The notes under the pieces are model-generated. The model had not been told where the DNA came from and ran no database searches. It was given only the letters and a program-made list of their open reading frames with translations. Made by a program: the position numbers and the translations under genes. Shown piece after piece: positions 40,959 through 55,900 of a stretch of 64,000 bases of DNA (its first letter is position 1; each line of letters begins with the position of its first letter). The stretch comes from Mactromeris polynyma (Eukaryota; Mollusca; Bivalvia; Venerida; Mactridae). Location: contig JASFXZ010000013.1 of assembly GCA_032209605.1 (NCBI GenBank), positions 11,677,901 to 11,741,900 on the forward strand, read 5' to 3'.

Positions 40959-43900
40959 GTAATGATGAATTCCGACATTATCTTCCCGTCACGAGTACTC
41001 ATGTTGTAAGTCCTTGCTGACCAGGCCCTTTTGATCCCTTAATATGGCCGATTTATGCCTATACTTCGATTAATCAATGAATTTTTACTGGGTCAATTTT
41101 TGACATAGTTTTGCAATCAATAATCTCGATTCAGACTCCTTGACAGACCATATTTGACTTCACTTTGCCTCCTATTAGCTATTTAAAGCATATGTAACTG
41201 TTTTGACCCTGTGCATAAAATTCTGTATTGATGAAATCCTTATTTCTCAGAGCTGTCAAGGTCCTTATGCTGTTGAACAGTTGAGGCTTGAGATGGGGTT
41301 CAATGTCCCTTAGGTAGGTGTTCAGGGCATAGCCCCCTTGGAAATATATAAAAAGAGTGTTGTATGGTATGACCAGTCGCAGGTGGCAGTAGTGTAACTA
41401 ATCGCCGCAAACAATGGGTTCTGTCATAACGTTGGGTCAGCCCCATTCAACTTTGTCCTGCATATATTAGGATTCTTCATTGTGGTTTGACAAAAAACTT
41501 TGTTTATAAATGATCAACATATTAAAATTGATATTAATGTTCGTGTCATTCAGATGTTTCGGTAAAAAGATTTTTTGTTTACATTGAACAATGACATAGG
41601 CTTTAATAGTATAGTATGGCAAAGTGTGACCAAACAAGGTAATTAAGTCAATTACCATGTGAAACATCTGAATATTTGCTAATTGACATGTTAATTGGCA
41701 CTTCGTACTCATTGAATACCACAACTTTCGGTAACTGGTCAACTCGTTACTTATTTTTTTTATTTCTAGCATTAACTATTAATTGCTGATGCATTAATAA
41801 CACTTTTGTATTAAACATCTGCACCAATCATACTACAAAATCAATTTACCGAACTAGCCATTTACCGAAACCTCCGTAAATCGTATAAAGTAGAAAGAAA
41901 AGAATACAGTTAATTAATGATGACAATATCATTTCTTTTCTGTATTTTTCCTACTATGCCAAATTTGTTCAAGGTATGTTTTGTTGTCAAAATAACGCTA
42001 AACTGGAAGTAACGAGAAAATACCAGAACTATATATATAGTGGGACTGTCGTCAATAGAAATGATATCCTTGATCCTATATTGAAACCAATTCCGAAAAG
42101 TGGATACAATTTTCTTGTTTATTTACTGAGCAGTAATTATGGGAAGTTTATGCAGGGTTTTCCCTACAGTTTTTCAGCTAGGGGTCATTGGACCCTCGTG
42201 TTTGACAAATTGGGGGTCCATATATATATGCAGTTTATACTTTACAAAAGTTTATTTTAGGCATCCCAGGGATGCATAGTAAGTTGAAAATGGGAGTCCC
42301 TAGAAAGAAAAGGGAGTCAGGGACTCGAGATTTCTGTGTCGGGGAAATCCCTATTAAGTGTTTATGCCTAATTTATTTTCTGCTGTTGTGGTTGTCCACT
42401 GTCTTTGAGTCTATCTAGTGTGTTTTAGTCATAAGTCAAATATCTGTCATTTTTATGTTGAAGTTGATTTATAGTTATACTAATTTACTACTCAATGCTT
42501 GTGTTAGAGTTAAGGTAGCAATATACTACCAGTCATGGCGAATGACTTCCAAGACTTGTCAGTCATTTGGTCTGACAACCTTGGAAAACTTGTCGGACCG
42601 AATGCAAACTTGTCGGTCCGAAAACATGTTGTTAAAAATTACGGGCCGAAAATTACCGCTCATTTCAAAGTGAAAGTAAACAAATCAAACACAAATGTGC
42701 AAATAATTGGTGTATTTCGTTAAATCACAGTTAAAAATTATTATTTACTTTCACATTCACTCCTGAAATGCCTTTTTGACGACATAATCAAAGTTCAAAT
42801 GTCCGAAAGACAAGCGAATGTACAGACATTTGGTGCGCGTAAGAAGACCACATTGTGTAAACCGCAATGGATGTTGTAAAACCCGTACGACCCGTACTGT
42901 TCCGTATCGGACATACGGACCGACGCACAGGCATTCTGTATCGGACCTGGTCGGTTTTTATCGGTCAGGTCCGACTGACCGATGGGTATTCGCCATGACT
43001 GTACTACAGAAACGATATTGAATTGATGCAGTCAGTCTGTCAACCTTGGAAAACTTGTCGGACCGAATGCAAACTTGTCAGTCCGAAAACATGTTGTTAA
43101 AAATTACAAATCCTGTAGATACGTTTGAGGTAAAGTAAAAATACAGTAACCTATCACATTTTGCATGCATACATAAAATGTGACTTGGGAAGCAAAGTGG
43201 TCTGTTACAATATCAAAATAAATATCTATTTTTAGTTCAGTATCATTCATATTCTACATATTGTAAATTCATGGGGAGACGAGTAACACGCAGAATTGCG
43301 GAATTGGGGATTGTCAAAATAATTCTATTGACAACTCTCGAAATGTTAAGATATTGAGTTGAATTGTACCGCATTGAACTCGAAAATGAAAAATCTTCCA
43401 GAAATGTCCGTTTTGACAACTCTACCAATCGTCTACAATGAAAAAATTTGCGATTTTTCCAAGAAAAGAACCGTTTTTTTCATTTTCTGACAGGATTTCA
43501 TGCGGCTATAGGATCGCTTATTTCAAAGTGAAAGTAAACAGATAAAACAGATCAAACAGAAATGGGCAAGTAATTGGCGTATTTTGATAAATAACAGTTA
43601 AAAAGTATTATTTACTTTAACATTCACTCCTGAAATGCATTTTTGACGACGCAATCAAAGTTTAAATGTCCGGAATACAAGCGAATATGCAGATAATCGG
43701 TGCGCGTAAGAAGACAGCATTGTGTTAACAGCAACAGATGTTGTAAAACACGTCCGTACCGTATCGGATATACGGACCGACGCACAGGCCTTCTGTATCG
43801 GACCTGGCCATTTTTTATCGGTCAGGTCCGACTGTCCGATGGGTAGATAGATTATAGATGCATATTTTCAAAATGGATACTTATAAATAAGAAAACAACT

Positions 43901-46900
43901 AAAATTCACAAAAATGGAAGCTGGTGGGTTGCCAACAACTTTGCTAATGTGTTCAAGGAAAGATGAATGACTGAAGATTATTTATAGTTTTCTTGTTTAT
44001 TTTGCAAAAAAACACCAGACTTCAAAATAGTGAGGACACAAGATGCCGCAGTCTTCATGATAACCCACTTGGCAGAAGCCCGGTCGTAGTAAAATTACCG
44101 TCGGACAAGTATAAAATCCATTTTGTCTGCCCGAATGGGCAAGTCGTGTTTGTGGTCCGGTCTGACTGGCTTTTATCCAAGCTGTCACAAAAATTGATGA
44201 TGTAGTACACAATACTTCGACTGGTTTTCATTTTTTGTCAATTTTGTTTGTGTAACAGCACTTTTTCATCAACTATCGTTACCAGTCAAAACAACCATCA
44301 AAACATCATGTAATTTTGTCGGTGCTGTTAATTTTATTCGGGCAAGTAAAAGTGTATTCGGGCAAGTGAAAATTGCAAGCTGTTGGCTCGAATGGGCAAG
44401 TCCTTCGAAAAAATTATTGTGAAGACTAAGATGGTCAAAGTAACACACATATATAAGCATGTAAAGATAAGTGAAAATATATGAAATCATGAACTGCAAG
44501 CATGTAAATGGTGTTTTAGTAAACGATACTTGATATATTGATTAATCGTCAATATTTCTCATCGGATATTGCTGATATGCATTTTGCTAAATCAATGACA
44601 GGTCTAGGTCTTCCCTAGCCTTTCTTCAAGTGCTTGGGTGGAGCAAGTAAATTATTTGGGGGTATTGCAGTGGTTCTTTTCACTTCTAGGGGAATGGTGA
44701 CGGGGCCCTTTGATAGGGGAAAATAGGGGAAAAATAATGCACAGATAACAAAGTATACATTTCTATGTCTGTATTCAATATACGCTTCAGTGTTGCAGTG
44801 ATGTAAACATGTAAATATACTAACAGATTAGTTAGTTTCATTACAGGTCAATGTTTCTATCTTTCTGACTTAAACTACTATCAACAATACTGGCAACATC
44901 TCTGTCCCTCATATCACCATGCAAGCAAATTCTCATTTATAAGTGCATCCAAAGAGTACTCAGACAGTCTGTTCCTAGATGGAGTACACATATGTTCATC
45001 ACACAGAGTGTAGGAGTGGAATTTTAACGGAGAATAGGGGGGAAAAACATACTTTTGATTGAGGGGAATGGGTTTCGAATTTCGGCCCCACCAAACACTG
45101 TATTGGCCTCCTAGTGCAGATTTTTAATTTGAATTTGAGTTTTGGAAAACAGTATAATATTTCTTTATTTTACATAGATAGAAAATAAAATTTAACTCTT
45201 CCAAGCAGATAGTCCTCAGGACTTGTGAATTTTATAATCAAGTAATCCTCAAGTAAATCCAGCGGTCCTGTCATTAATTTATAGAATGCGTAACTCACTT
45301 GTGCTCAAGGATAGGTTTTATACTATTTATGAGTTTACATAGACGTTCGTGGATAGAATACAAAATTCCTTACTAGCTGTAGATGGAGTGGAGTTGGCTC
45401 AAGTTGACCATAGTTGATACAGTATTCCCGGTTTAAACATTGTCAGGGGTTCCACTAGGTGGTCAATCTCAAGGGTCATCTTGATAATTTTTAACCAGAT
45501 TGTATAATTTTATAGCCAAAATACATATAATTTCGAGAAAAATTGACCCTTCAGCTAGAATCCCATGGGTCAAAATGTGGCCTTTCTGAAAATCAAGGGG
45601 TCAAAGGGTCAACTCAAGCGTCAAATGGAACCCCTCAGCCTTTAAATTTTGTCAGTCTCTTTGGACCCATCAAAAGCTTCCTTGTTGATTCATCGGTAAA
45701 ACATTCAGATATGGCACGGGGCTTAGCTCTGGCTTTTTTTTAGCAAATTTTGGAATTTGTCAGTTTAGGTCATTTGCAGACTTTGTTTCGTTGTGCAATG
45801 CAGATATTTAGGGCAGGGGAATCAAACAATGCTAACAGCTAAATCAGTACAAACTCTTGTTAGATGATCACCTTTCTTAATTTTGTTCACTCTCATGAGA
45901 ACATTTTTTAACATGATTATATAGCGAAAAAAATCTAGAAAATGACCCAATTTGAGCAACTTCAAACATTCATAACTTCTTTATTTTTCGAGATATCTAC
46001 ACAATTCTGTGCATGTCAGAATCTAGGCTTTCTGATTATATCATTAATTATTAGATTCATTAATTTTGAAAAAATGAACTGGGGTTGCTACTCATGATCA
46101 GAAATGCTATACAGTTCTCTGGTGTATCATTATATGCTTCAGAGGTTGATCACACATGTTGGGTACTTGAGACACGATCTGATTGGTTGAAAGTGGTTTA
46201 GGTGACAAGCTCTGCCGCTGATTGTTTTGGGCAAGCTTGTGTATTGTTTCAGTCTGTTCAGCAGGACACATATGCTTGACAGGGACCCTTAGGCCTTACT
46301 GGACAGGATATTGATATTTGCACTTTATCCGAGACCCGAACACCGTAATTGATAACTGGTCATGGCTGCTTATAACTGCATTTATAATTTATCTTTTTCG
46401 TCTACAGTAAAAGTTAATCCCTAAATTTGGAAACTCAAACTTTTTGATGAATCGAGCCAATTTCATTTTTCTTGAGCCAATCTTGATATTCTGTTGCCAA
46501 TGGTTTAATTTGTAAGTGACAGTAAATAGTTTAGTAAAGGTGTTTGCAGCTAACGTTTTCAATTTGGCTCCTGTGTGTCGTAATGTTCGCGAATGTTAGC
46601 CGTAACTGAACGCAGGACAGATGCGACCTTTTCGTCAGAATTTTCAGACGCTTGATAGATCGTTTTTCGGCAAATGTTCCCATAAAGAATCAAGATTGGC
46701 CAAATCATGTTTACATAAGAATGGTGACGTTTAAAATCTGGTATCCTGAATGTGATCGGAATTTTGGCATGGAATTAGTTTTAAAATCTGAGCTAATTAG
46801 GGGGAGCAAAAATATTGGTAAAAGGGAAATTTGTTAACAGAACAGGGGAAAACGCATAGTTTTCAGGGGAATGTGGCCTAATTTCAGCCCCAAATAAGCC

Positions 46901-49900
46901 CAGAAAAACAGGGTTTGCAAAAAGACGCGACATACTCGTATTTTCCAGGACGGTGGGAAATACTGGCAAATACTTTAGAGACCATAAGTTTAACCTCTAG
47001 GTAAAAGTAGGTTTGGTCATATCCTCTCTAAACCAGATTATTGATGGATTATTGAGTGACACAAAGCATAGCCCATGGCACTTCTTTACTAAATAGTATG
47101 CTGCAAACAAAGTAACAGTACATTGAATTTGTTGTACATGTATAATAAATCCAATGATAGTCAGAAGAGTGAAAATATTACACAAATCTCAGCTCTTACC
47201 ATTCACTCTCCTCTGTCAGTAAAACATGAAGCCTAAAGATCCTGTGTGGAATTTTTATTATGTGATAGACTCTGATGGTTCTACAAGACTGTGGAAGTAT
47301 TTTCAGTGCAATGAGTAACTGACTAAGGACTCCAGCCATTTGTTTTCAGTGTTAGGGGAAGTACTTATGATTGAGGAAATTCGCATCATGAATCCCCAAA
47401 TTTGGGTTTTTATAAGGCTTAAAATTTTCAATAATTTTACTGTAGGGAAATTGACTTTCTAAGGCTGGACTCATAGAACTAAATTATGTGTTAAATTGGC
47501 TTCACAGTCTGATACATTTTTTAGTGAGTGTTGCATAATTATGTCATATACATGTGTGCATGTAAATATTGTTTTTTTGTCACATACTTTGTGTGTTTTA
47601 TTTGGTCATAATAAACTACATTTTACTGAAGTTAGGAGTATTTCCCAGTATTTCCCACTTTCATAAGATAAAGAGTATTTCCCAGTATTTCCCACTTTCA
47701 TAAGATAAAGAGTATTTCCCAGTATTTCCCACTTTCATAAGATAAAGAGTATTTCCCAGTATTTCCCACTTTCATAAGATAAAGAGTATTTCCCAGTACG
47801 GGAAATACCGGGAATTACCACTGGTAAATACCGCACCGGTAAATACCATGCCAACCCTGCAGAAAAAACATTGATCAGACGTCGCCATTTCAACAAATTG
47901 TATAAGATCTACTGCATATCAAAGTCAGGCCCAACATATATAATATGTGTATATTCTGTCGGAAACATACGTGTATCTTCCGTCGGAAACATGTGTATCT
48001 TCCGTCGGAAACATGTGTGTATATTCCTTTGGAAACATGTGTGTATATTCCTTTGGAAACGTGTGTATCTTCTGACGGAAACATATGTGTATCTTCTGAC
48101 GGAAACGTGTGTGTGTGTGTTTTCTGTCAGAATCGTGTATCTTTCGTCGAAAACGTATGTGTATCTTTTGTCAGATACATATGTGTGTGTCTTTTGTCAA
48201 AAAAATTAGTGTATCTTATGTCAGAAAAGCAATTTTACTTTTAGTTATAGCAGTCCTTTAGGCCTTAGGGTGGGAAAGATAGTGTCTTGATGGAAAAGGG
48301 TAGATATAATATACATGGCAAAGTAGGCATTTGTTTCCAAATTTGTATTCATAAACATTCGGTGGTACAAAGATGTAAATGAATTGTGAGTATCATGAGA
48401 TATGATATTACAGCTCAAGGTGTCTGGGTATCAACTGCACTGCAACACATATGGGTATTCAAATGAGAATAGTGAAAAATATATTCTTCAGAGTGAGACT
48501 GCAGTGTTTTTTTCCGGGCCTTTTTGGGGCTGAAATTCGGACCCATTCCCCTCGCTCAAAAGTATGTTTTTTTCCCCTATTCTCCGTAAAAATTCCCCTC
48601 CTACAGCTTTTTTTTACTCCTTCTAGGAACAGACTGTCTGAGTACTCTTTGGATGCACTTATGAGAATTTGCTTTTATGGTGATATATGAGTGACAGAGC
48701 TGTTGCCAGTACTGTTGATATTTTAGTCAGAAAGCTAGAAACATCGACCTTTAATGAAACTAACTAATCTGTTAGCATAGTAACATCACTGCAACACTGA
48801 AATGTAGTGAAATTGAATACAGACATAGAAATGTATACTTTGTTATGCGCATTGTTTCCCCCCTATTTTGCCCCATAACAACGCTATTTCCCCCCTATCA
48901 AAGGGCCCCCGCCACCAATTCCTGTAGAAGTGAAAAAAAAACACTGGAGAGAATTTCAGTCCAAAATAGGTGGGGAAAATACTAACATGTCAACATAATA
49001 GAACAGGGTTCTCATTATGATTTGAAAACAGGAGGCTAAAACCAATGCTTTTGGAATAAGTTCCAGTCCTTCAATGGAGTTTGAAAGAAATGTTGCTATG
49101 GAAATAGGAGTCTCAGATAAAAATAGGAGTTGAGAAGGCATAAATTAGAAGTCTAGAGAAATCTGTTAAAATAAAGTAAGATTTACTATGAACTCAATTT
49201 TTGGTGATTTTATCTGTTTGGAATGATTTACCTTCATAATTTACTTAAATATATGTCTGGCGTATCTGAATCTGAACAGAGAGTGTTGGAACAGGCTTCA
49301 TCCAGTGATGTTTCTACATTGGCTAAAACATCTTTAAATTAAAGATGTTTTAGCCAATGAACTAAATTGCAAATTAGCAATTTGTTCATATTAAAGTTTA
49401 ATGTGAACAAATTGCAACGTATTGCCTATTCAAAAATATTGTTTAATCATGTTACGCATACATGTACAAAACATGTGTAAACCTCTGGTGAAGAGGTGTT
49501 ACAGTAAATTCATTCCAGTTGTGACCAGTTTCTGAATAATTATTCTTATAATGCAGTAGTCGGGAGTTACATTTGACCCTGGAGTTGACCCCTTGACCCC
49601 TGGAATTTCCAAAATAGCCACACTTTGACCCTAAGGAATTTGGAAGAAGGCCAGAGTCACCCTTTTCTCTTACTTTAAGTATTTTGGCTAAAAAATAGTA
49701 AAATCTTGTCAAAAAGTTATCAAATTGACCCTTGAGAATCGGCACCTATTGGAACCCCCTGATCTTTGCTAAAAATTGGTAAGATCCAGTCAAAACATAT
49801 CATGTTGACCATTGAATGATATTCAGCAGTCAGCCCATGGTGGAACTCTTGAGTAGATGATGATTGATTCATCGGGTTTAACGCCGTTTCTCAACGATAT

Positions 49901-52900
49901 TTCAGTTATATACGGAGGCCGGTTCACCTAACCAGTTTTTCCTGGACTGAATTCTTACCAGTACTAACTTACCCTTCCACAAGGAGCCGGCAACTTCTCC
50001 ACATGTGGAGGAAAATCGACATTTTTGTCAAATCTTCATGGAAGGGTTTGACCTGCCGCGACCGGGAATCAAACCCAGATCGCCGGGTTACAAGTCCAGC
50101 TCACTAACCACTGTACCACGGCAGCTGCCCCTTGAGTAGTCCATTAACTTAGTCCAATAGTTATGCTCTATGGTCATTACAATTATTGGACTGCAGAAAA
50201 TTAAATAATACTTTGTACAAGTATATTTAATTTGAATTTTAGCGTACATTTATCTTGTATGTCAACTCTATATATTTGTTTTTGAACAACATTGTCTATA
50301 CCATGTGCATACCAGTCTCACTCTGAAATAAATACCTGTATAATTTGATGTGTTGGTGCCAGAAACGGCTATCTCCAAATAGATTTATAAAGGAGATGGT
50401 GGATTGTGGCTCTAATCCACCAAATTACTGTTGTTTGTTTATTTTGCTATTTTCAAAAAAGAATACAATTTACATTTTGAAAGTTTTCCTTGACAATTAA
50501 GTGACAGTCTGTTATCACAATATTGCTGGCTTTGTTTTGTTAATTACTGAAAATGCATACATAGCTTAATGACTTCTGCTCAATCATACTGGAAAATAAG
50601 CAAGTTACTAGTGTCTGTATTCCATTTGTTGCGTGTCTCCTATTGACGTTCAAATAAAAATTGGGTGAAACACCTTGTATTGATTCTGTTCACGAAACTA
50701 TGCTGGTGGTGTTGAGCTTCCAAACTCCTAAAGTCAAGACGGAACATGTTGGTGAGATCTTCATTAAAATGCTACGGAGATATTTTTGAAAATGGTTTTT
50801 GTGTAAATTAATTAAAATTCGGGGGAAAATATCAATTGTGCTGTTTATTTTCAATAATTTCTTGCAATCTAGGAAGTTTGGTTTTCATTTTAAGGGGAAA
50901 ATGCATGACTAGATTAGGGTCTGAGAGGGGTTTGATAGGGGTTACATTATGAAACAAGATGTACAGAAGTAGGATACGGCTTCATAAGCAGAACTGTGTC
51001 CAGTCCAGTTCAAAAACCTGATCTAAAATTGTATTTTCATCCTAACTATGGATTATTCTGTAGTATTGGAAATCATATCACCCTCACTGCAGCATATTAG
51101 GTCACCAGAGTTGTGTGTGTGTGTGTGTGTGTGTTCATACAGTGTTTACACTCTCCGAGTTCTCCCCAATGTTGCTGCTATTTCATTGAGAATAAAAAAA
51201 AACCAATACTCTGTCTCTATTTTACAAGGACACCGGAGTATTTGTGTATTTTCATAGAAGGCTAGCATTTCTGCCCAGGCTTACCAATTAGGCTTGTTGG
51301 GTGATTAGCTACATAATCAATACACTGACTGCCTCCGTCCAATAACATGTCAATTTTGAAGGGGAATCTCTTGCTCCTTGTTCAAGCAATACTATAATAT
51401 GCTTTTACTCAACCTTTTTTACTGGTTGCTGAAATTCCAGGGTCAAAGTAATGGAGACGAAAAATTCCAACGCCTTTAGTTGATTGGTTCTTAACTAGGG
51501 TAGACGTTGATGGCTGTGTATGGATCAATATATCGAGTCCAATATATTGACAATATCTCATTGTTTGTATATATATATATAGCTAAAGAAATTTTATTTT
51601 GAATTCGAACTAATCTGATGCTGTTACCATGTATGAAGTGGTCTTTATGCATTTACTTCCATTTGGAAACCCAAAATGCTGCCCAAGTTTCAGGCCTTTT
51701 TCTATAGTTCCCAGGGGTCAGACTATAGATCTGATTCTGACCCGTTACCAAAGCCAAATATATGTTTTTTTCCTTATATAAAAAAAATCCCAATCAGAAG
51801 CACCTACGAAAAATTATCTACTGGAGTGCCCTCAATTTTCTTTCAATTGTTACTGTAAAGGCTGTTGAATAACTTTTTTCACATACATGTATGGAACTTT
51901 TTTGCTCAAAGACACTGAATTCTTGAGTCTCAAACTTGACTGAGAATTCATATCTAATGTTATGGAAAATAATCATTATTTTGCACGGTCCCCTGCTACA
52001 TTTTTTTGTGAAATTCGTCTAATGGACACCAGTGTGCAGATTCAGCTTTGAAATTTCTCCAATTTAATGAACTTAATGGATTTCTGAATATTTTTGCGTT
52101 GCAATGTCCTTTCAAAATGAATTTTGGTTATAAATAATTATTTGTCATGAACACCAGTTGATTTTATGGTGACTGCAGCATTGTCAGGAAATGTTGCCGG
52201 CATGGTGGTTTGTACAATGGATGTTGGAAATGATTGTTAAATGTCAGTGAAGTTTATTATTTCAAATAAACATTTTGAGTGTCCTTGGCTATTAGAAGCT
52301 TGTCATAAATTGATTTATAGTTTATTAATTGCTTCTTCTTTTAGAAGTATGTTTGGTGCATCAGTGCTCTCAGTAGACTTCATGAGTCAAAGGGTCAAAA
52401 ATGACCCTTGGTGATAAAATTTCTTAGGACAAATAATACTTTTATTAAGGGTTTTTCCCTAGGATTTTTCTTGATTTGTCCTTAGACCCTCGTGTTTGAC
52501 AAATTGGGAGTCCTTGGTAAATTTGTAGGGTCCCAGATATGCAGTTTATAATTTACAAAAGTTTTAGGGGTCCCAGGGATGCACAGTAAGTTGAAAAAGG
52601 GAGTCCCAAGAAAGAGTCGGGGACTCAAGATTTCTGCTTCAGGGAATTCCCTGTTTAATGTAAATTTGACCCTTTCAGGTTAACATTTTAAGAGTGGAAA
52701 ACTCAATTTTGCAAATTTCAAGAGTCAAATGAAAACCCTGGTCCTTTCAGATCTGTATTATACTTATTGTACATAGAGTAATATAGCTACACTACAAAGG
52801 GCAGAATGTTTTATGATTTTTGGGATGATAGTCGTGATACTTAGTACCATTGTTAAAGGGAAAGGTTATATAAATATGGTTGGTATTCAATCTCAGTATT

Positions 52901-55900
52901 TTTGTGGGGCCAAAACTTCACCTCAATCCCTCTCAGAAAAGTATACTGGTATAGATGTTCCCCCATTCTGTGTCAAATTCCCCTTTCACAGAATTGTAAA
53001 TATTTTCCTTCAGAAAAATAGAAACATTGGCCAGAAATGTCACATTATATATCTTGTGATCTGATCTGTAGTTTACACGACGTTTGTACTACCGAAAGGT
53101 AATGAAAACAAGGTTTGAAAACAGAAATGTAATTTTGTTGTGTACTCAGCGATTTCCCTGACACAGACATCTCGAGTCCATGACTACCTTTTCTTTCTAG
53201 GGACTCAACTTACTGTGCTTCCCTGGGACCTCTAAAATAATCTTTTGTCAAGGATAAACTGCATATCTGAGACCCTACAAATGTACTGAGGACCCCAAAT
53301 TTATCAATCACGAGGGTCCAAGGACCCTTTGCTGAAAAATCCTAAAATGATCTTTTGTCAAGCATAAACTGCATATCTGAGACCCTACAAATGTACTAAG
53401 GACCCCAAATTTATCAATCACGAGGGTCTAAGGACCCCTTGCTGAAAAATCCTAGAAAAAACCCTGTGTACATTATGTTTCCCTTTAATTTGCTCTCAAA
53501 GGCCTCAGCCGCCATTCGCCTAAAAGTGGAACAATATTGTCTTAAATAGTTTCCTCAATTCGGGGCATACAAGGCCTGAGATCTAGATTGGGGAGCACTC
53601 CGGGGGCGGGGGTTTACATTTGTCACTAATAATTATTTCAAAAAGTATTTGACCTCTAGAGAGTTACAGAGCATTGTGGGAGGTATATTAGTTATAACAT
53701 GAAATTTTACATTTGGGGTTCTTCAACTGGATTTATTTAGTTAGAGCAGAGTTACGCCCCTTTGTTGATTAAAGTGGTAGCACCTGTGTGTTGTGGACAC
53801 ATTTCTAGTTTTACCTTATGTTTACAAGAAGATCACTGCCTCTCGTAGTTCCAAACATGAGTTTATATGAGGGATTACCTGTCAAAATATACATTTTTTA
53901 GTGTATGCCTGAGTAAACTAATGGTATGTCTCTCTGCTTGATGCTTTAAGCTAATATTGTAATATATTATTAATACATGTACAAAACACTAATTATTAAT
54001 AAATTTTAAACATAATTTACATGTAAAACAGGGGTTCCATTTGACCCTGGAGTTGACCTTTTGACCCCTGGAAGTTCAATATGCCACATTTTGACCCCAA
54101 GGATTTTGGCTGTTTAAAGAGTCAATTTTTCTCTAAATTATAGGTAAATATGGCTTTTAAAAATGGTAAAATCCCGTCAAAATGTATCACAATGACCCCT
54201 GAGATTCAGCCCCTAGTAGAACCCCTGCTTGATCCTCCATTTTTTGGACACCTGCTCAATATACACAGATACATGTACATGTACTCTATAAAAAAAAGTC
54301 CACATGTATTATAAATTATGATGTGTGTAAATATCGTAAATTTATTGTTGAAGCCTGTCATATTATGAATAATATATATTTAAATATTGATTTTATTGAT
54401 TGTTTTAGGCAAAGTCCTGGAAAAATCAACAAGCCTGTCCGGTCTGTTGGAGCGTCTGAGAAGTCGCTGTGGTCAGCACAAGTCCTGGTCTGACAGTATG
54501 AAGGCAATGAGGGCGGTTATGAACGTAAGCTATGCTTTTACACTATGTACAAAATTTTGAAAACTTTGCGGTTAAACATTAAAGTTGTGTCATGGTATGT
54601 TTGATGTTGTATATGTGTATTTTGAATGAATGTTTGCTTATGTTGGTTGCTGCTTGTTAATGCAGGTTCAAACTTGGGCAGATTCGTCAGGTAAACTTGG
54701 GCAGATTCGTCAGGTAAACTTTGGCAGATTCGTCAGGTAAACTTGGGCGGATTCATCAGGTAAACTTGGGCAGATTCATCAGGTAAACTTGGGCAGATTC
54801 ATCAGGTAAACTTGGGCGGATTCATCAGGTAAACTTGGACAGATTCATCAGGTAAACTTGGGCGGATTCATCAGGTAAACTTGGGCGGATTCATCAGGTA
54901 AACTTGGGCGGATTCATCAGGTAAACTTGGGCAGATTCATCAGGTAAACTTGGACGGATTCATCAGGTAAACTTGGACGGATTCATCAGGTAAACTTGGA
55001 CGGATTCATCAGGTAAACTTGGACGGATTCATCAGGTAAACTTGGACGGATTCATCAGGTAAACTTGGGCGGATTCATCAGGTAAACTTGGGCGGATTCA
55101 TCAGGTAAACTTGGGCGGATTCATCAGGTAAACTTGGGTGGATTCATCAGGTAAACTTGGGCGGATTCATCAGGTAAACTTGGGCGGATTCATCAGGTAA
55201 ACTTGGGCGGATTCATCAGGTAAATTTGGGCAGATTCATCAGTTTACAAACCTTGCGAGGGCTCAGTCATGTGGACATATAAATCCCCATCTAGGGGTGA
55301 GACGATTAATCGATCCATCGATGCATCATGATGCAAGCTCCATGTATTGATACATTTTGAGATAAATTAAACGTAACAAATTTGGCATTAGGTAACACAA
55401 GAACAACAACTCAGTGCAGAGATTTGTTACGATTCTACTCGTTAAAATTTGGAGTGCATCGAAACCATTGCAATTCTAAATACTTCCTGACATTTATTTG
55501 AGAATAAGTCAAGTTTAGTCATTTGTGTTTTGTTCTTAACAGGAAAGAAGTATTGAGAAGTACATATTCTTAACTAATGCCATTAGTGTAATATATCTTT
55601 ACCGTTAATGCTAACAAGTGTGGCATAAATTTGGAGCATTTAAGTTATTCTTTATGATTTATTGAGATACATATCGTATCATGAGAGGTATATTGTGATA
55701 TATGTATTATCACGATATGTCCATATTGTCTCACCCCTATCGCCAACCGGGCTGGAACTTTCATTTTGTTTGTCAAAGGTGTTGTGCCTTGCATTCAATG
55801 CATGTGTTATCCTTATCCAAAAAAAAAGTTTCACATAATTTGTCTTTAGTGGTCTAAATTTGGGCTAAAATGTGAGTTTTATCACCACATAGTGTTGCTT

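Noticed and set aside
41976..42260. 94-codon ORF in MED1 intron 1
   Set aside because: Its second half is repeat family R2; no conserved motif in the first half.
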